This document shows, piece by piece, positions 1 through 7,141 of a stretch of DNA of 13,634 nt. Every line of letters begins with the position of its first letter. Position 1 is the stretch's first letter. Under the pieces are notes generated by a model. That model saw only the letters and a program-made list of their open reading frames with translations, was not told the origin of the DNA and searched no databases. Made by a program: the position numbers and the translations under genes. Source of the DNA: JBJSXF01 sp046086225 (GTDB taxonomy: Bacteria > Actinomycetota > Acidimicrobiia > IMCC26256 > PALSA-610); assembly GCA_046086225.1 (NCBI GenBank), contig JBJSXF010000129.1, positions 1-13,634 of the forward strand, given 5' to 3'.

Positions 1-441
1 CGCGCCGTGCGGACCATCCCGATGGGGCGCGTACCGGGTGATCCGGCGGGGGCGCGTGAGGCGCTGTCGGTGACGGTGGTTGTCGGCGCCCGTGAGCTCG
101 ACGTCGTGGGGTTGCACTCGTCGTCCCGGGTGCACCTCGGCGGGTCGCTGGCGCACCTGCGGCGGCTCCGCCGGGAAATCGCGGTGGGCGCGTCGCGGGC
201 TGACATCGTGGCCGGCGACTTCAACCTGTGGGGGCCGCCGGTCGCGGCGGTCATGCGGGGCTGGCGCCGCGCGGTCCACGGGCGCACGTACCCGGCGCAC
301 CGCCCACACAGCCAGATCGATCACGTGCTCGTGCGGGGAGCGATCGACGTCGTGGCGGGGCGAGTGCTCGGTGTGACGCCATCCGACCACCGTCCCATTC
401 GGGCTCGTCTGCGGCTCGGGCCCGATCCCGGCACCGGGTAG
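1..441 (+). CDS. Endonuclease/exonuclease/phosphatase-fold protein, 3' part only
   Basis: The frame is open to the left edge, so the true start lies outside the window and only the last 146 residues are visible. Family motifs are clear: a GLHSSSRVH segment where the fold carries a His, a GDFNLWGPP segment (the D-x-N metal and phosphate-binding motif), SQIDHVLV, and a C-terminal SDHRPIRARL whose Asp-His pair is the catalytic dyad. These are the last four motifs of the DNase I/exonuclease III-like superfamily. The members hydrolyse phosphodiesters or phosphomonoesters in nucleic acids, lipids or sugars, and the substrate cannot be told from this piece. The stop lies 9 bp before the ATG of the exporter permease, and its TAG forms part of that gene's likely -10 box. 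A role in the polysaccharide locus is not indicated. The family is secure, the function open. Confidence 0.85.
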   Translation, partial: RAVRTIPMGRVPGDPAGAREALSVTVVVGARELDVVGLHSSSRVHLGGSLAHLRRLRREIAVGASRADIVAGDFNLWGPPVAAVMRGWRRAVHGRTYPAHRPHSQIDHVLVRGAIDVVAGRVLGVTPSDHRPIRARLRLGPDPGTG

Positions 442-444
442 GGT
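439..444 (+). promoter_or_regulatory. Likely -10 box for a leaderless exporter permease mRNA
   Basis: The hexamer TAGGGT fits the actinobacterial TANNNT -10 pattern and is followed by 6 nt and then the ATG at 451. That spacing would put the transcription start at or next to the ATG, giving a leaderless mRNA. No Shine-Dalgarno sequence precedes the ATG. The box overlaps the stop codon of the upstream gene. I see no good -35. This is inferred from pattern and spacing. Confidence 0.45.
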
Positions 445-450
445 CGGACT

Positions 451-1377
451 ATGGCCGCGGAACCGGCGCCCGCGACGGGCCACCGCCGGGCCCGGGTGGT
501 CCGCTCGCAGATCCCCATGCGCGAGCGGATCGGTCGGATCTTCCGTGCCCGGAAGCTCCTCGTCGGGATGATCCGCAAGGAGCTCAAGGTCAAGTACAAG
601 AACAGCGTCCTCGGGTTCGCGTGGTCGCTGCTGAACCCGCTCCTCTACCTCGTCGTCTTCTACGTCGCGTTCGACCTCATCCTCGGTTCGGGGGTGCCGG
701 CGTTCCCGATCTGGCTCCTGTCGGGCCTGCTCGTCTGGAACCTCTTCTCGACCGGGCTGGCCGCGGCGACGGGTTCGGTGGTCGGCAACGCTGCGCTCGT
801 GAAAAAGGTCGCGTTCCCGCGGGAGGTGCTGCCGCTGGCGGCGGTCGGGAGCTCCCTCGTGCACTTCTTCCTCCAGGGGCTCGTGCTCCTCGCCGTGCTC
901 GCCGTCGTGCGCTGGAACGTGGCCTGGTCGTACATCGGCCTGGTGCCGTTGGCGCTCGTCTCGCTCCTCGTGCTCGTCGCCGGGCTCGGCATCCTCCTGT
1001 CGGCGATCAACGTGCGTCTGCGCGACACCCAGCACTTCTTGGAACTGGCGCTGCTCGCGTGGTTCTGGATGACCCCTGTCGTGTACTCCTTCGAGCTCGT
1101 CGGCAGCCGACGGACGGGCTCGGGCGGCATCCCGTGGTCGACCTACGCGTTCATGGCCAACCCGGTGACGCCGGTCGTGGTCACCTTCCAGCGTGCGCTC
1201 TACGGGCGCATCGTGAACACCTCGGCGCCGGCCGGCTCGGGCCAGTTGCTCCCGACCTGGGGGGTGGGCGGCTACCTCGCCTACCTCGGCCTGACCCTCG
1301 GCGTCGGCTTGGTCGCCGCGGTCGTCGGCCTGCGGGTGTTCGGGCGGTCGGAGGCCGACTTCGCCGAGGAGCTCTGA
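451..1377 (+). CDS. wzm: ABC-2 type polysaccharide export permease (Wzm-like)
   Basis: The 308-residue protein is the membrane subunit of an ABC exporter that moves undecaprenyl-linked polysaccharide or teichoic-acid-like polymer across the plasma membrane. After a basic cytoplasmic N-terminus (about 1-50) comes the family hallmark IRKELKVKYKNSVLGFAWSLLNPLLYLVVF (residues 41-70), typical of Wzm/TagG/RfbA permeases. About six hydrophobic segments follow, near residues 55-77, 86-107, 132-155, 160-187, 195-215 and 273-296. The loop at about 218-270 is predicted to be extracytoplasmic. Length is slightly above the usual 260-280 because of the N-terminal tail. The ATG at 451 was chosen because a -10-like TAGGGT lies 6 nt upstream. 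The stop is one base before the GTG of the ATPase gene, so the two are surely co-transcribed and form one transporter. The family is certain; the exported polymer is unknown. Confidence 0.93.
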   Translation: MAAEPAPATGHRRARVVRSQIPMRERIGRIFRARKLLVGMIRKELKVKYKNSVLGFAWSLLNPLLYLVVFYVAFDLILGSGVPAFPIWLLSGLLVWNLFSTGLAAATGSVVGNAALVKKVAFPREVLPLAAVGSSLVHFFLQGLVLLAVLAVVRWNVAWSYIGLVPLALVSLLVLVAGLGILLSAINVRLRDTQHFLELALLAWFWMTPVVYSFELVGSRRTGSGGIPWSTYAFMANPVTPVVVTFQRALYGRIVNTSAPAGSGQLLPTWGVGGYLAYLGLTLGVGLVAAVVGLRVFGRSEADFAEEL

Positions 1378-1378
1378 G

Positions 1379-2554
1379 GTGACGGCGGCGATCGCGGTCG
1401 ATCGGGTGACCAAGGAGTTCCGGCTCGCCCATGAGCGTCCGCCGGGCGGCGGGCTGCGCGCCCGCCTGCGGCGCACCCCGACCGAGCAGTTCTTGGCCCT
1501 CGACGATGTGTCGTTCGCGGTCGAGCACGGCTCGACGGTCGGCTTGCTCGGTCACAACGGATCGGGGAAGTCGACGCTCCTCAAGTGCGTCGCCGGGATC
1601 CTGCGGCCGTCGGCCGGGGAGATCCGCACGCAGGGACGGGTCGCCGCGCTCCTCGAGCTCGGCGCGGGCTTCAACCCCGAGCTGACGGGGCGCGAGAACG
1701 TGTTCCTGAACGCGTCGATCCTCGGGCTCACCCGCCGCGAGACCGAGCGGGTGTTCGACGACATCGTCGCCTTCGCCGAGCTCGAGCGGTTCATCGACCT
1801 GCAGGTCCGGCACTACTCGTCGGGCATGTACGTGCGGCTCGGCTTCGCGGTGGCGGTGAACGTCGAGCCCGACATCCTGCTGGTCGACGAGGTGCTCTCG
1901 GTCGGAGACGAGGCGTTCCAGCGCAAGTGCCTCGACCGCGTGGCCCGCTTCCAGCGTGACGGTCGCACGATCCTCGTCGTCACCCATGCGGCCGACCTCG
2001 TGCGCAACGTGTGCGACCGGGCGATCGTCCTCGATCACGGGCGGATGGTCGCCGACACCACCCCGGGCGAGGGTGTGCGCGTGTTCCGGGAGACCCTCTC
2101 GGTGCCCGAGGAGCCCGAGCCGGTCGAGGTCGAGTCGGTCGCCGCGGCCCGGATCACCGCGGTGGCGGTCGACTCGCCCGGACTCACCCCCGAGCAGCCG
2201 TGGTTGCAGCCCGGCGACCCGCTCCGGGTCACCGTCGCCTACGCGGTCGACGAGCCGGTACCCGACCTGGTGGTCGCCCTCACGGTCCACGACGAGACCG
2301 GTGCGGTCATCGCCACGTTCGATACCGCCACCCTCGGCGTGGCGGCCCCGGGCGGGCTCGGCGGGCACGAGGTGCGCTTCGACCTGGCCCGGGTGCCGCT
2401 GCTCGACGGCACCTACCCGCTCGCGCTCACCTTGGTGTCGGCCGGGGACGGCACGGTGCACGCCTGGCGGGAGCACGTCGACCACTTCTCGGTGATGAAC
2501 CCCGGCCGGACCGTCGGGGTCGTCGCGCTCCCGGTCGACGTTCGCTTCGGCTGA
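1379..2554 (+). CDS. wzt: Polysaccharide ABC exporter ATPase with C-terminal glycan-recognition domain (Wzt-like)
   Basis: This 391-residue protein energises export through the permease encoded one base upstream. The nucleotide-binding domain occupies about residues 1-240: Walker A GHNGSGKST (58-66), the family-typical GAGFNPELTGRENV stretch (96-108), signature YSSGM (146-150), Walker B ILLVDE (166-171) and the H-loop His203. The YSSGM signature, in place of LSGGQ, is characteristic of Wzt/TagH. A linker rich in Glu and Pro (about 241-252) leads to a beta-rich domain of about 140 residues (253-391), containing LTVHDETGAVIATFDT and ending HFSVMNPG. This matches the Wzt C-terminal carbohydrate-binding domain, which in E. 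coli O8/O9a recognises the capped non-reducing end of the chain. Its presence suggests that export here depends on a terminal modification. The gene converges on the leftward operon with only 14 bp between. Confidence 0.93.
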   Translation: MTAAIAVDRVTKEFRLAHERPPGGGLRARLRRTPTEQFLALDDVSFAVEHGSTVGLLGHNGSGKSTLLKCVAGILRPSAGEIRTQGRVAALLELGAGFNPELTGRENVFLNASILGLTRRETERVFDDIVAFAELERFIDLQVRHYSSGMYVRLGFAVAVNVEPDILLVDEVLSVGDEAFQRKCLDRVARFQRDGRTILVVTHAADLVRNVCDRAIVLDHGRMVADTTPGEGVRVFRETLSVPEEPEPVEVESVAAARITAVAVDSPGLTPEQPWLQPGDPLRVTVAYAVDEPVPDLVVALTVHDETGAVIATFDTATLGVAAPGGLGGHEVRFDLARVPLLDGTYPLALTLVSAGDGTVHAWREHVDHFSVMNPGRTVGVVALPVDVRFG

Positions 2555-2568
2555 CGGCCGCGTCGGGC

Positions 2569-3183
2569 TCAGTGGCCGCGGGCGGCGTCGCGACGGTCGC
2601 GGGCGGCCCGGCGGCTGATCGCAGCCTCGGCGGCGGACCGGTCGTCGGCGCCGTCCCAGCCCTCGGCCCAGCCCGCGCCGGCCGGACCTTCGGTGGCGGC
2701 GACCACGATCCGCCCGGCTGCGACCCCGGCGGCGGCGAGCAGCCGATCCCGGCTGCGCTCGTTGCCGACGACGATCCGCGCCGCGCCCGACCAGAGGAAG
2801 CGACCGGTCCGACCGCCCACCGAGCCCGGGACGAGATCGGGGTCGTCGGCGAGCAGCGTGACCCGGCGGAGCACCCGCATCGCGAGGCCCCAAGCCAGGC
2901 AGTCGATGAGGCGGAGCACTCGACCGCGACGTCCGGGCGCGGCGCGCAGCGGCGCCTCGGGACCGGCGAGCACCACGACCGAGGCGAAGCCCCGGGCGTG
3001 CCGGACGACGGCGACCGCACCCCGCCAACCGGAGATTGCGTCGCGCCGGTGGGCGGCGCGGCCCGGGTCGGACAGCACGGTGACGTCGTGACCGGCGGTG
3101 ACCTGCTCGCGCACCGCGGCCATCGTGCGGCTCGCCTCGCGGCGGGCGGGCGGCGGGTACGGGCCGATGACGAGCACCTTCAC
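2569..3183 (-). CDS. Half-length GT-B glycosyltransferase-like protein, N-terminal fold only
   Basis: The 204-residue protein begins VKVLVIGPYPPPARREASRT, the beta1/loop/alpha1 start of GT4-type GT-B enzymes, and continues with GHDVTVLSDP and later strands (VTLLADDP, ARIVVGNERSRDRLLAAAG). The donor-binding C-terminal Rossmann domain and its E-x7-E motif are missing. The chain ends in a charged Arg/Ala-rich tail (about 180-204) directly before the convergent wzt gene. The GTG at 3183 is chosen because it overlaps the TGA of the preceding glycosyltransferase as GTGA (3180-3183), the pattern of all junctions in this operon. An upstream in-frame start would extend far into that gene. It could be an accessory or regulatory half-transferase partnering a full GT, or a decayed gene. 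The open frame, the operon position and the absence of C-domain remnants downstream favour a genuine short protein. The function is not known to me. Confidence 0.75.
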   Translation of the reverse strand: MKVLVIGPYPPPARREASRTMAAVREQVTAGHDVTVLSDPGRAAHRRDAISGWRGAVAVVRHARGFASVVVLAGPEAPLRAAPGRRGRVLRLIDCLAWGLAMRVLRRVTLLADDPDLVPGSVGGRTGRFLWSGAARIVVGNERSRDRLLAAAGVAAGRIVVAATEGPAGAGWAEGWDGADDRSAAEAAISRRAARDRRDAARGH

Positions 3184-4364
3184 CGGAGGTCCTCCAGCGA
3201 GCGCTCCATTGCGTCGAGCACGATGTCCCACCGGTAGTTGGCGAGCACGTACTCGCGACCCCGCGCCGCCATCGTGGCGGCGACATCGGGACGGGCCGCC
3301 GCGAAGGCGAGCGCCTGCGCGAGCTCGTACTCGTCACCGAAGCCGATCCCGGCGCCCGATCGTTCGCAGTGCCAGCGGAGCACGGCGCTCTGATCGGTGA
3401 CGAGCACGAGGGTGCCGGCGAGCCAGGCCTCCATGACCGTGCGCGAGAAGCTCTCGTTCGCGCTCGGCTGCACGTACACGGTGGCGGCCGCGAACGCGTC
3501 TCCGACCTCGGACTCGTCGAGGAAGCCGAGGTCGACGACCCGGCCCTCGAGCCCGCTCGGCACAGCGACGGTGCCGACGCCGAAGGTCACGAGATCGAGC
3601 GGGAGATCATGGCGGGAGACCGCGAGCGCGTAGGCCCGGAGCAGCCAGTCCCAGCCCTTGCCGCCCTCGCGTCGGCCGGCGTAGAGCGCGAACGGCCGCT
3701 CGAGCCCGTGGCGGCATCGGAACCCGTCGGGGTCGTAGGCCGCTGGGATCTGCACGCCGGCCCCGGTCACGACGTGGCGCTCGGGGAGCGTCACGAGCTC
3801 GTGGGCCAGCTCGTGCTCGGGCTCGGAGAGGAACCACAGCAGCGCCGGGGTCGAGAGGGTGGTCTGGAGGAGGGGCACGCGGGCGTAGGCCTCGTCGTGC
3901 AGGCAGGGCATGACGACGGTGCGTTCGGGTGCGACGGCGGCCCCCGTGACCGTCGTCCACCACAGGTAGGGCGAGAGCACGATCGCGTCGTAACCGGCGG
4001 CGCCGACGACGAGGTGGTGGAAGAGCCCGGGCACACGGAACAGGCCGTCGAGCCATTCGAGCTGCTCGGTCTCGGTGAGGTGCTCGCCCGTGTTGATGCG
4101 GCCGGCCAGCCGGGCGTGGTCCGGGCCGCCCCGACCCGGTTCGACCGGGAAGCGGTACACGGCGACGCCGTCGACCTCGGTTCGCCCCGGCGGGTACTCG
4201 TTGCGCCAGGTGTAGTGGTCGCGGGCGCAGGTCGTGAGGAGGTCGACCGACCAACCCCGGGCCGCGAGCCCGTGCGCAGCCTCCCGCATCACCGCCTCCG
4301 AGCCACCGACGACGTCGGCGCCGTAGCGGGGGGCGACGAAGGCCAGGCGGCCGCGGCCGGTCAC
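3180..4364 (-). CDS. GT-B glycosyltransferase, GT4-like (pair A, left copy)
   Basis: The 394-residue enzyme should transfer a sugar from a nucleotide donor to the growing glycan on the cytoplasmic face of the membrane. The N-terminal acceptor domain starts LAFVAPRYGADVVGGSEAVMRE (residues 7-28), with the glycine-rich loop typical of GT4, then TTCARDHYTW and RFPVEPGRGG. The C-terminal donor domain has ALYAGRREGGKGWDWLL (226-242) and the E-x7-E motif in NESFSRTVMEA, E304 and E312. There is no signal peptide or membrane helix. The GTG start at 4364 overlaps the previous gene's stop as GTGA, and its own stop overlaps the next gene's start the same way. It is a clear paralogue of the gene at 8223-9437: both share PRYG-D-GG-E, TTCAR-H-W, PPGR-E-GV, RFPV, a Y-W-TT motif, HDEA, ESFS and a closing EYV-Y-W-VLD. 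Donor and linkage cannot be read from sequence. Confidence 0.9.
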   Translation of the reverse strand: MTGRGRLAFVAPRYGADVVGGSEAVMREAAHGLAARGWSVDLLTTCARDHYTWRNEYPPGRTEVDGVAVYRFPVEPGRGGPDHARLAGRINTGEHLTETEQLEWLDGLFRVPGLFHHLVVGAAGYDAIVLSPYLWWTTVTGAAVAPERTVVMPCLHDEAYARVPLLQTTLSTPALLWFLSEPEHELAHELVTLPERHVVTGAGVQIPAAYDPDGFRCRHGLERPFALYAGRREGGKGWDWLLRAYALAVSRHDLPLDLVTFGVGTVAVPSGLEGRVVDLGFLDESEVGDAFAAATVYVQPSANESFSRTVMEAWLAGTLVLVTDQSAVLRWHCERSGAGIGFGDEYELAQALAFAAARPDVAATMAARGREYVLANYRWDIVLDAMERSLEDLR

Positions 4365-5437
4365 GCGGCTGCGTCCAGTCCGGCCTCGATCGCGGCGAGG
4401 AACGTGGGACCGGTCCGCTCGAGCGCGAGCTCGGCGGCACGGGCCCGCCCGGCGGCGACGAGGGTGTCGCGCGCGTCGGTGTCGCGCAGCACGGTGTCGA
4501 CCGTCGCCGCAACGACGAGCGGATCCTTGTCGTCGAGGAGCACGCCACCCCGGCCGACGGTCTCGGGGACGGCCGTCGTCGCGTAGGCGACGACGGGGAG
4601 GCCGAGCGCCATCGCCTCCACGACCGGCACGTTGAAGCCCTCGTGCTCCGAGAGGCTCACGAAGACGTCGGCCGACCGGTAGTGCGCGACGAGCTCGGTG
4701 TGGGACACCGAGTCGGCGAAGGTCACGGCCGACTCGACCCCGAGTCGACGGCTGAGCCGAGTGAGGGAGGCGGAGTACTGCGGCGCGCTGCGGCCACCCA
4801 CGAGCACGAGCCGGGCCCCGGAGTCGAACGCGGCTCGGTAGACGGCGAACGCCGCGATGATGTCGTGCTGGCACTTGTTGGGCGCGAGGCGCCCGACGGC
4901 GAGCCAGTCGGCTCCGGCCTTCCCGGTTCGCCGCTGCTCGAGCACGGTTCGGTCGGGCTCGACCGCGAATCCGGCGAGGTCGACGAGCACCGGGGTGACC
5001 GCGGTCGGACCGAAGCCGAGCTCGCCCAGCTCCTCGGCGTTGTAGGTGGAGTCGGCGAGCGCGAACCGCGTCGGCGTGACGAGGTCGGCGAGGCGACGGC
5101 GGCCGTCGTCGAGGAGTTCGGCGACGCGTGGCTCCCAGCGTCGGAAGAAACGGGCCGGCGTGATGTTGTGGTAGTCGATCGCGAGCGGCACACCGGAGGC
5201 GACGACATCGGTGACGAGCGGATCGCCGATCGAGAAGTGGTAGAGCGCCCAGGTGTCGTTGTCGCTGCGGAACCGGCTCGCGTCCCGGGCCAGGTGACGG
5301 ACGTCGGGGAGGATCTCACGGGCGAAGATCTCCGACTCGAACCCGGCGTCCCGCAGCAGCCGCTGGGCGTGCAGGCAGTGCGTGCCGATGGCGTCACGCC
5401 CGGCGAAGGTGGGGAGGAGCTGGTGGACGGCGGTCAC
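4361..5437 (-). CDS. GT-B glycosyltransferase, GT4-like (pair B, left copy)
   Basis: The 358-residue enzyme of the GT4 type has an N-terminal region containing YHFSIGDPLVTDVV (66-79) and DYHNITPARFFRRWEP (88-103), then ADSTYNAEELGELGFG (128-143), where the acceptor domain ends. The donor domain has DWLAVGRLAPNKCQHDII (177-194), VLVGG, and the E-x7-E motif SEHEGFNVPVVEAMALGLPVVA, with E266 and E274. The GTG start at 5437 overlaps the previous TGA by four bases, and the gene likewise overlaps the next one at 4361-4364, so translational coupling is likely. It is a paralogue of the gene at 7138-8226, sharing the rare YHNITPA block, ADS-YNA-EL and the SEHEGF to AVPETVG donor block. The same FH/HFSIGEP-YHNITP signature occurs in several GT4 enzymes of actinobacterial and cyanobacterial surface-glycan clusters. 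The sugar specificity is unknown. Confidence 0.9.
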   Translation of the reverse strand: MTAVHQLLPTFAGRDAIGTHCLHAQRLLRDAGFESEIFAREILPDVRHLARDASRFRSDNDTWALYHFSIGDPLVTDVVASGVPLAIDYHNITPARFFRRWEPRVAELLDDGRRRLADLVTPTRFALADSTYNAEELGELGFGPTAVTPVLVDLAGFAVEPDRTVLEQRRTGKAGADWLAVGRLAPNKCQHDIIAAFAVYRAAFDSGARLVLVGGRSAPQYSASLTRLSRRLGVESAVTFADSVSHTELVAHYRSADVFVSLSEHEGFNVPVVEAMALGLPVVAYATTAVPETVGRGGVLLDDKDPLVVAATVDTVLRDTDARDTLVAAGRARAAELALERTGPTFLAAIEAGLDAAA

Positions 5438-5892
5438 GGCTGCCGCTCCGCACCGGGATCGGCCTCCGACCGCTCGATCCGGGCCCGGAGCTCGGCGATC
5501 TCGCGTTCGAGCGCCTCGATCCGGTCGGCGGTCGCCCGGCCCAGCCAGGCCACCGACCAGCCCAGCCCGCTCACCTGGGCGGCGACGTGGTGGTTCGAGA
5601 AGCGGACGAGTCGACTCACGATCCGTTTGGCGTAGACCGCCTGCTTGCGGTGTGCCTCGACGGGGGGATCGGGCTCGAAGTGCGCGTGCTCCTCGATCGC
5701 GGCGGCGGCCGCTCGGATGTCGTCGCCGGCGACGGGGACGGCGAGCGCGGCGGCGGCGCGGCGTGCGGCCTCGACGTCGACGGTCGGGAAGTCGTCGCGG
5801 CGGGCGGCCTCGAGAGCGTGGGACCGGCCCCGTGCGCGCAGGTCGTCGCCGGGTCGGGCGTCGTCGTCCGGGAGGGGAGTTCCTGCAGCCAC
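5434..5892 (-). CDS. Small coiled-coil protein of the glycan operon, possible membrane-surface scaffold
   Basis: First gene of the leftward operon, 152 residues, with no catalytic domain that I recognise. The N-terminal half is Ala/Asp-rich. Residues 81-100 (HRKQAVYAKRIVSRLVRFSN) form a basic amphipathic segment, and residues 121-141 form a short coiled coil with a clean heptad core (I125, L128, I132, L135, I139). Amphipathic segments of the HR...L/IV...R type followed by a coiled coil often precede methyltransferase or glycosyltransferase domains in surface-polysaccharide clusters, where they are thought to hold the enzyme at the membrane. Here that module stands alone. The GTG at 5892 is the only reasonable start, because an in-frame TAG lies six codons upstream. 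Its TGA overlaps the next gene as GTGA. It resembles the N-terminal region of the methyltransferase encoded on the other strand, so the two operons may begin with related scaffolds. Function is inferred only. Confidence 0.7.
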   Translation of the reverse strand: MAAGTPLPDDDARPGDDLRARGRSHALEAARRDDFPTVDVEAARRAAAALAVPVAGDDIRAAAAAIEEHAHFEPDPPVEAHRKQAVYAKRIVSRLVRFSNHHVAAQVSGLGWSVAWLGRATADRIEALEREIAELRARIERSEADPGAERQP

Positions 5893-5968
5893 GATGTGCG
5901 GCGGACACTAGCGGACCGGTCGCGCGCGGCCGCGTCGAAGAACGGGGCCCCGCACTACGATCGCCGTG
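5893..5968. promoter_or_regulatory. Divergent promoter region between the two glycan operons
   Basis: This 76-bp gap drives both operons. Rightward, TACGAT (5956-5961) fits TANNNT and is followed by 7 nt and the ATG at 5969, an ideal leaderless arrangement. Leftward, TAGTGT (read on the minus strand, 5910 down to 5905) would start a transcript near 5897-5895, leaving a leader of only a few bases before the GTG at 5892. A perfect 10-bp palindrome, CGGGGCCCCG (5943-5952), lies in the spacer of the rightward promoter and could be an operator, although GC-rich palindromes are common at this composition. No Shine-Dalgarno sequence is seen for either start. Confidence 0.45.
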
Positions 5969-7141
5969 ATGTGGGGAACCGAGGATCTCGACCGTCTGCT
6001 CGAGACGCTCGGTCACCGGGTCGAGCAGCGACGGGCCGCGGGCGCCTATCCGGGTGACCTCGAACGACGGCTCGACGAGCACTTCGCGACGCTGGGCGCG
6101 AGCGCGGCGCCGACGCCCGCCGAGCTCGTCGAGGCGCTCGATCTCGCCTTCACCGAGCTCGCGACGTTCTCGTTCCGGCGCGACGCGAGCACCGAGAGCC
6201 GCATCCCCGGCGGTCAGGCCGCGCACCGCACCGTGGCGCGCATCGTGGGGCGGCAGATGGACGGCATCGAGGCCGAGCTCCACCGGTACGGCACGGCGGT
6301 CGAGCGGACGATCGGGGTCGTGCGCCTCCTCGTCGAGTCGATCGCGCGTTCGTACGAGCAGGATCTCGCCCAGCGGGTCGACGACGCGCACGATCTGCTC
6401 GCCGAGCAGTCGGCGCGGCTGAACGCGGTCGAGTCCCGGCTCGAGGATCTCGCGGCCCGCGTGCCGGGCGCGCCCCGGACCACGTGGTACCGCTCGGACG
6501 CGTTCGTCGACGCGTTCCGCGGCGGCACCGAGGCGGTGCGCGACCGGTACCGCGATCTCGTCGGGCATTTCGCCGGCTGCTCGCCCGTGCTCGAGGTGGG
6601 ATTCGGTCGGGGTGAAGTGCTCGAACTGCTCGGCGAGGCGGGCATCGAGGCATCCGGCATCGAGCCCGATCCCGGGCTCGTCGATGCGGCCCGGGCGCGA
6701 GGGCTGCGGGTGGAGACCGGCACGGCGCTCGAGTACCTGGCCGACCTCCCCGACGCGAGCCTCGGCGGCCTCGTGATGATCCAAGTGGTCGAGCACCTCC
6801 CGCCCCAGGGGGTGATCGACGTCGTGCGGCTCGCGGCGGAGAAGGTCCGTCCGGGCGGTCGGGTCGTCTTCGAGACGGTCAACCCCACGGCGCTGTCCAC
6901 CTACGCGAACGCGTTCTGGGTCGATCCCGATCACGTTCGGCCGGTGCACCCGGCTTTCCTCGCCTTCCTCTTCCGGGAGGCGGGCTTCGCCGAGGTCGAG
7001 CGGGTCGACCGGTCGGTGCTGCCGCCCGCCGAGCGCCTCCAGTCGCCGACCGGGGCCGACCCCGTCGTGGCCGCGAACTTCGCCCGGGTCGACGAGCTGC
7101 TTTTCGGGCCCCAGGACTACGCGATCGTCGCGACGCGGTGA
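5969..7141 (+). CDS. SAM-dependent methyltransferase with long helical/coiled-coil N-terminus
   Basis: The 390-residue protein has two parts. Residues 1-165 are almost entirely helical. A basic stretch with AAHRTVARIVGRQ (84-96) is followed by a coiled coil at about 111-165 with hydrophobic heptad positions V137, L144, L151, V154, L158 and L161. Residues about 172-390 are a class I methyltransferase: motif I VLEVGFGRGEVLELL (207-221), acidic end of strand 2 GIEPD (230-234, E232 expected to bind the ribose), then VMIQVVEHLPP (269-279) and GGRVVFETVNP. The family often O-methylates sugars in surface glycans. The ATG at 5969 is preferred over the in-frame GTG at 5966 because a TACGAT box lies 7 nt upstream. 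The TGA overlaps the next start as GTGA. Coiled coil plus methyltransferase recalls WbdD, the chain-terminating enzyme of O9a, but no kinase domain is present. A capping role is inference. Confidence 0.88.
   Translation: MWGTEDLDRLLETLGHRVEQRRAAGAYPGDLERRLDEHFATLGASAAPTPAELVEALDLAFTELATFSFRRDASTESRIPGGQAAHRTVARIVGRQMDGIEAELHRYGTAVERTIGVVRLLVESIARSYEQDLAQRVDDAHDLLAEQSARLNAVESRLEDLAARVPGAPRTTWYRSDAFVDAFRGGTEAVRDRYRDLVGHFAGCSPVLEVGFGRGEVLELLGEAGIEASGIEPDPGLVDAARARGLRVETGTALEYLADLPDASLGGLVMIQVVEHLPPQGVIDVVRLAAEKVRPGGRVVFETVNPTALSTYANAFWVDPDHVRPVHPAFLAFLFREAGFAEVERVDRSVLPPAERLQSPTGADPVVAANFARVDELLFGPQDYAIVATR

Noticed and set aside
2555..2568. Terminator between the convergent wzt and half-GT genes
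   Set aside because: The 14-bp gap has no inverted repeat or T-run. Any termination signal would have to lie inside coding sequence.
1181..3337. A very long open frame on the minus strand opposite wzm/wzt
   Set aside because: Arg/Pro/Gly-rich translation without domains, lying opposite certain genes. Such frames arise from GC-rich third positions.
4365..4874. Upstream in-frame extension of the left pair-A glycosyltransferase
   Set aside because: It runs through the coding region of the previous gene, lacks family similarity, and ignores the GTGA overlap start at 4364.
5438..6949. Upstream in-frame extension of the left pair-B glycosyltransferase across the divergent promoter and the methyltransferase gene
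   Set aside because: The extension is antisense to a clear methyltransferase and has no domain. The GTG at 5437 begins the GT4 fold.
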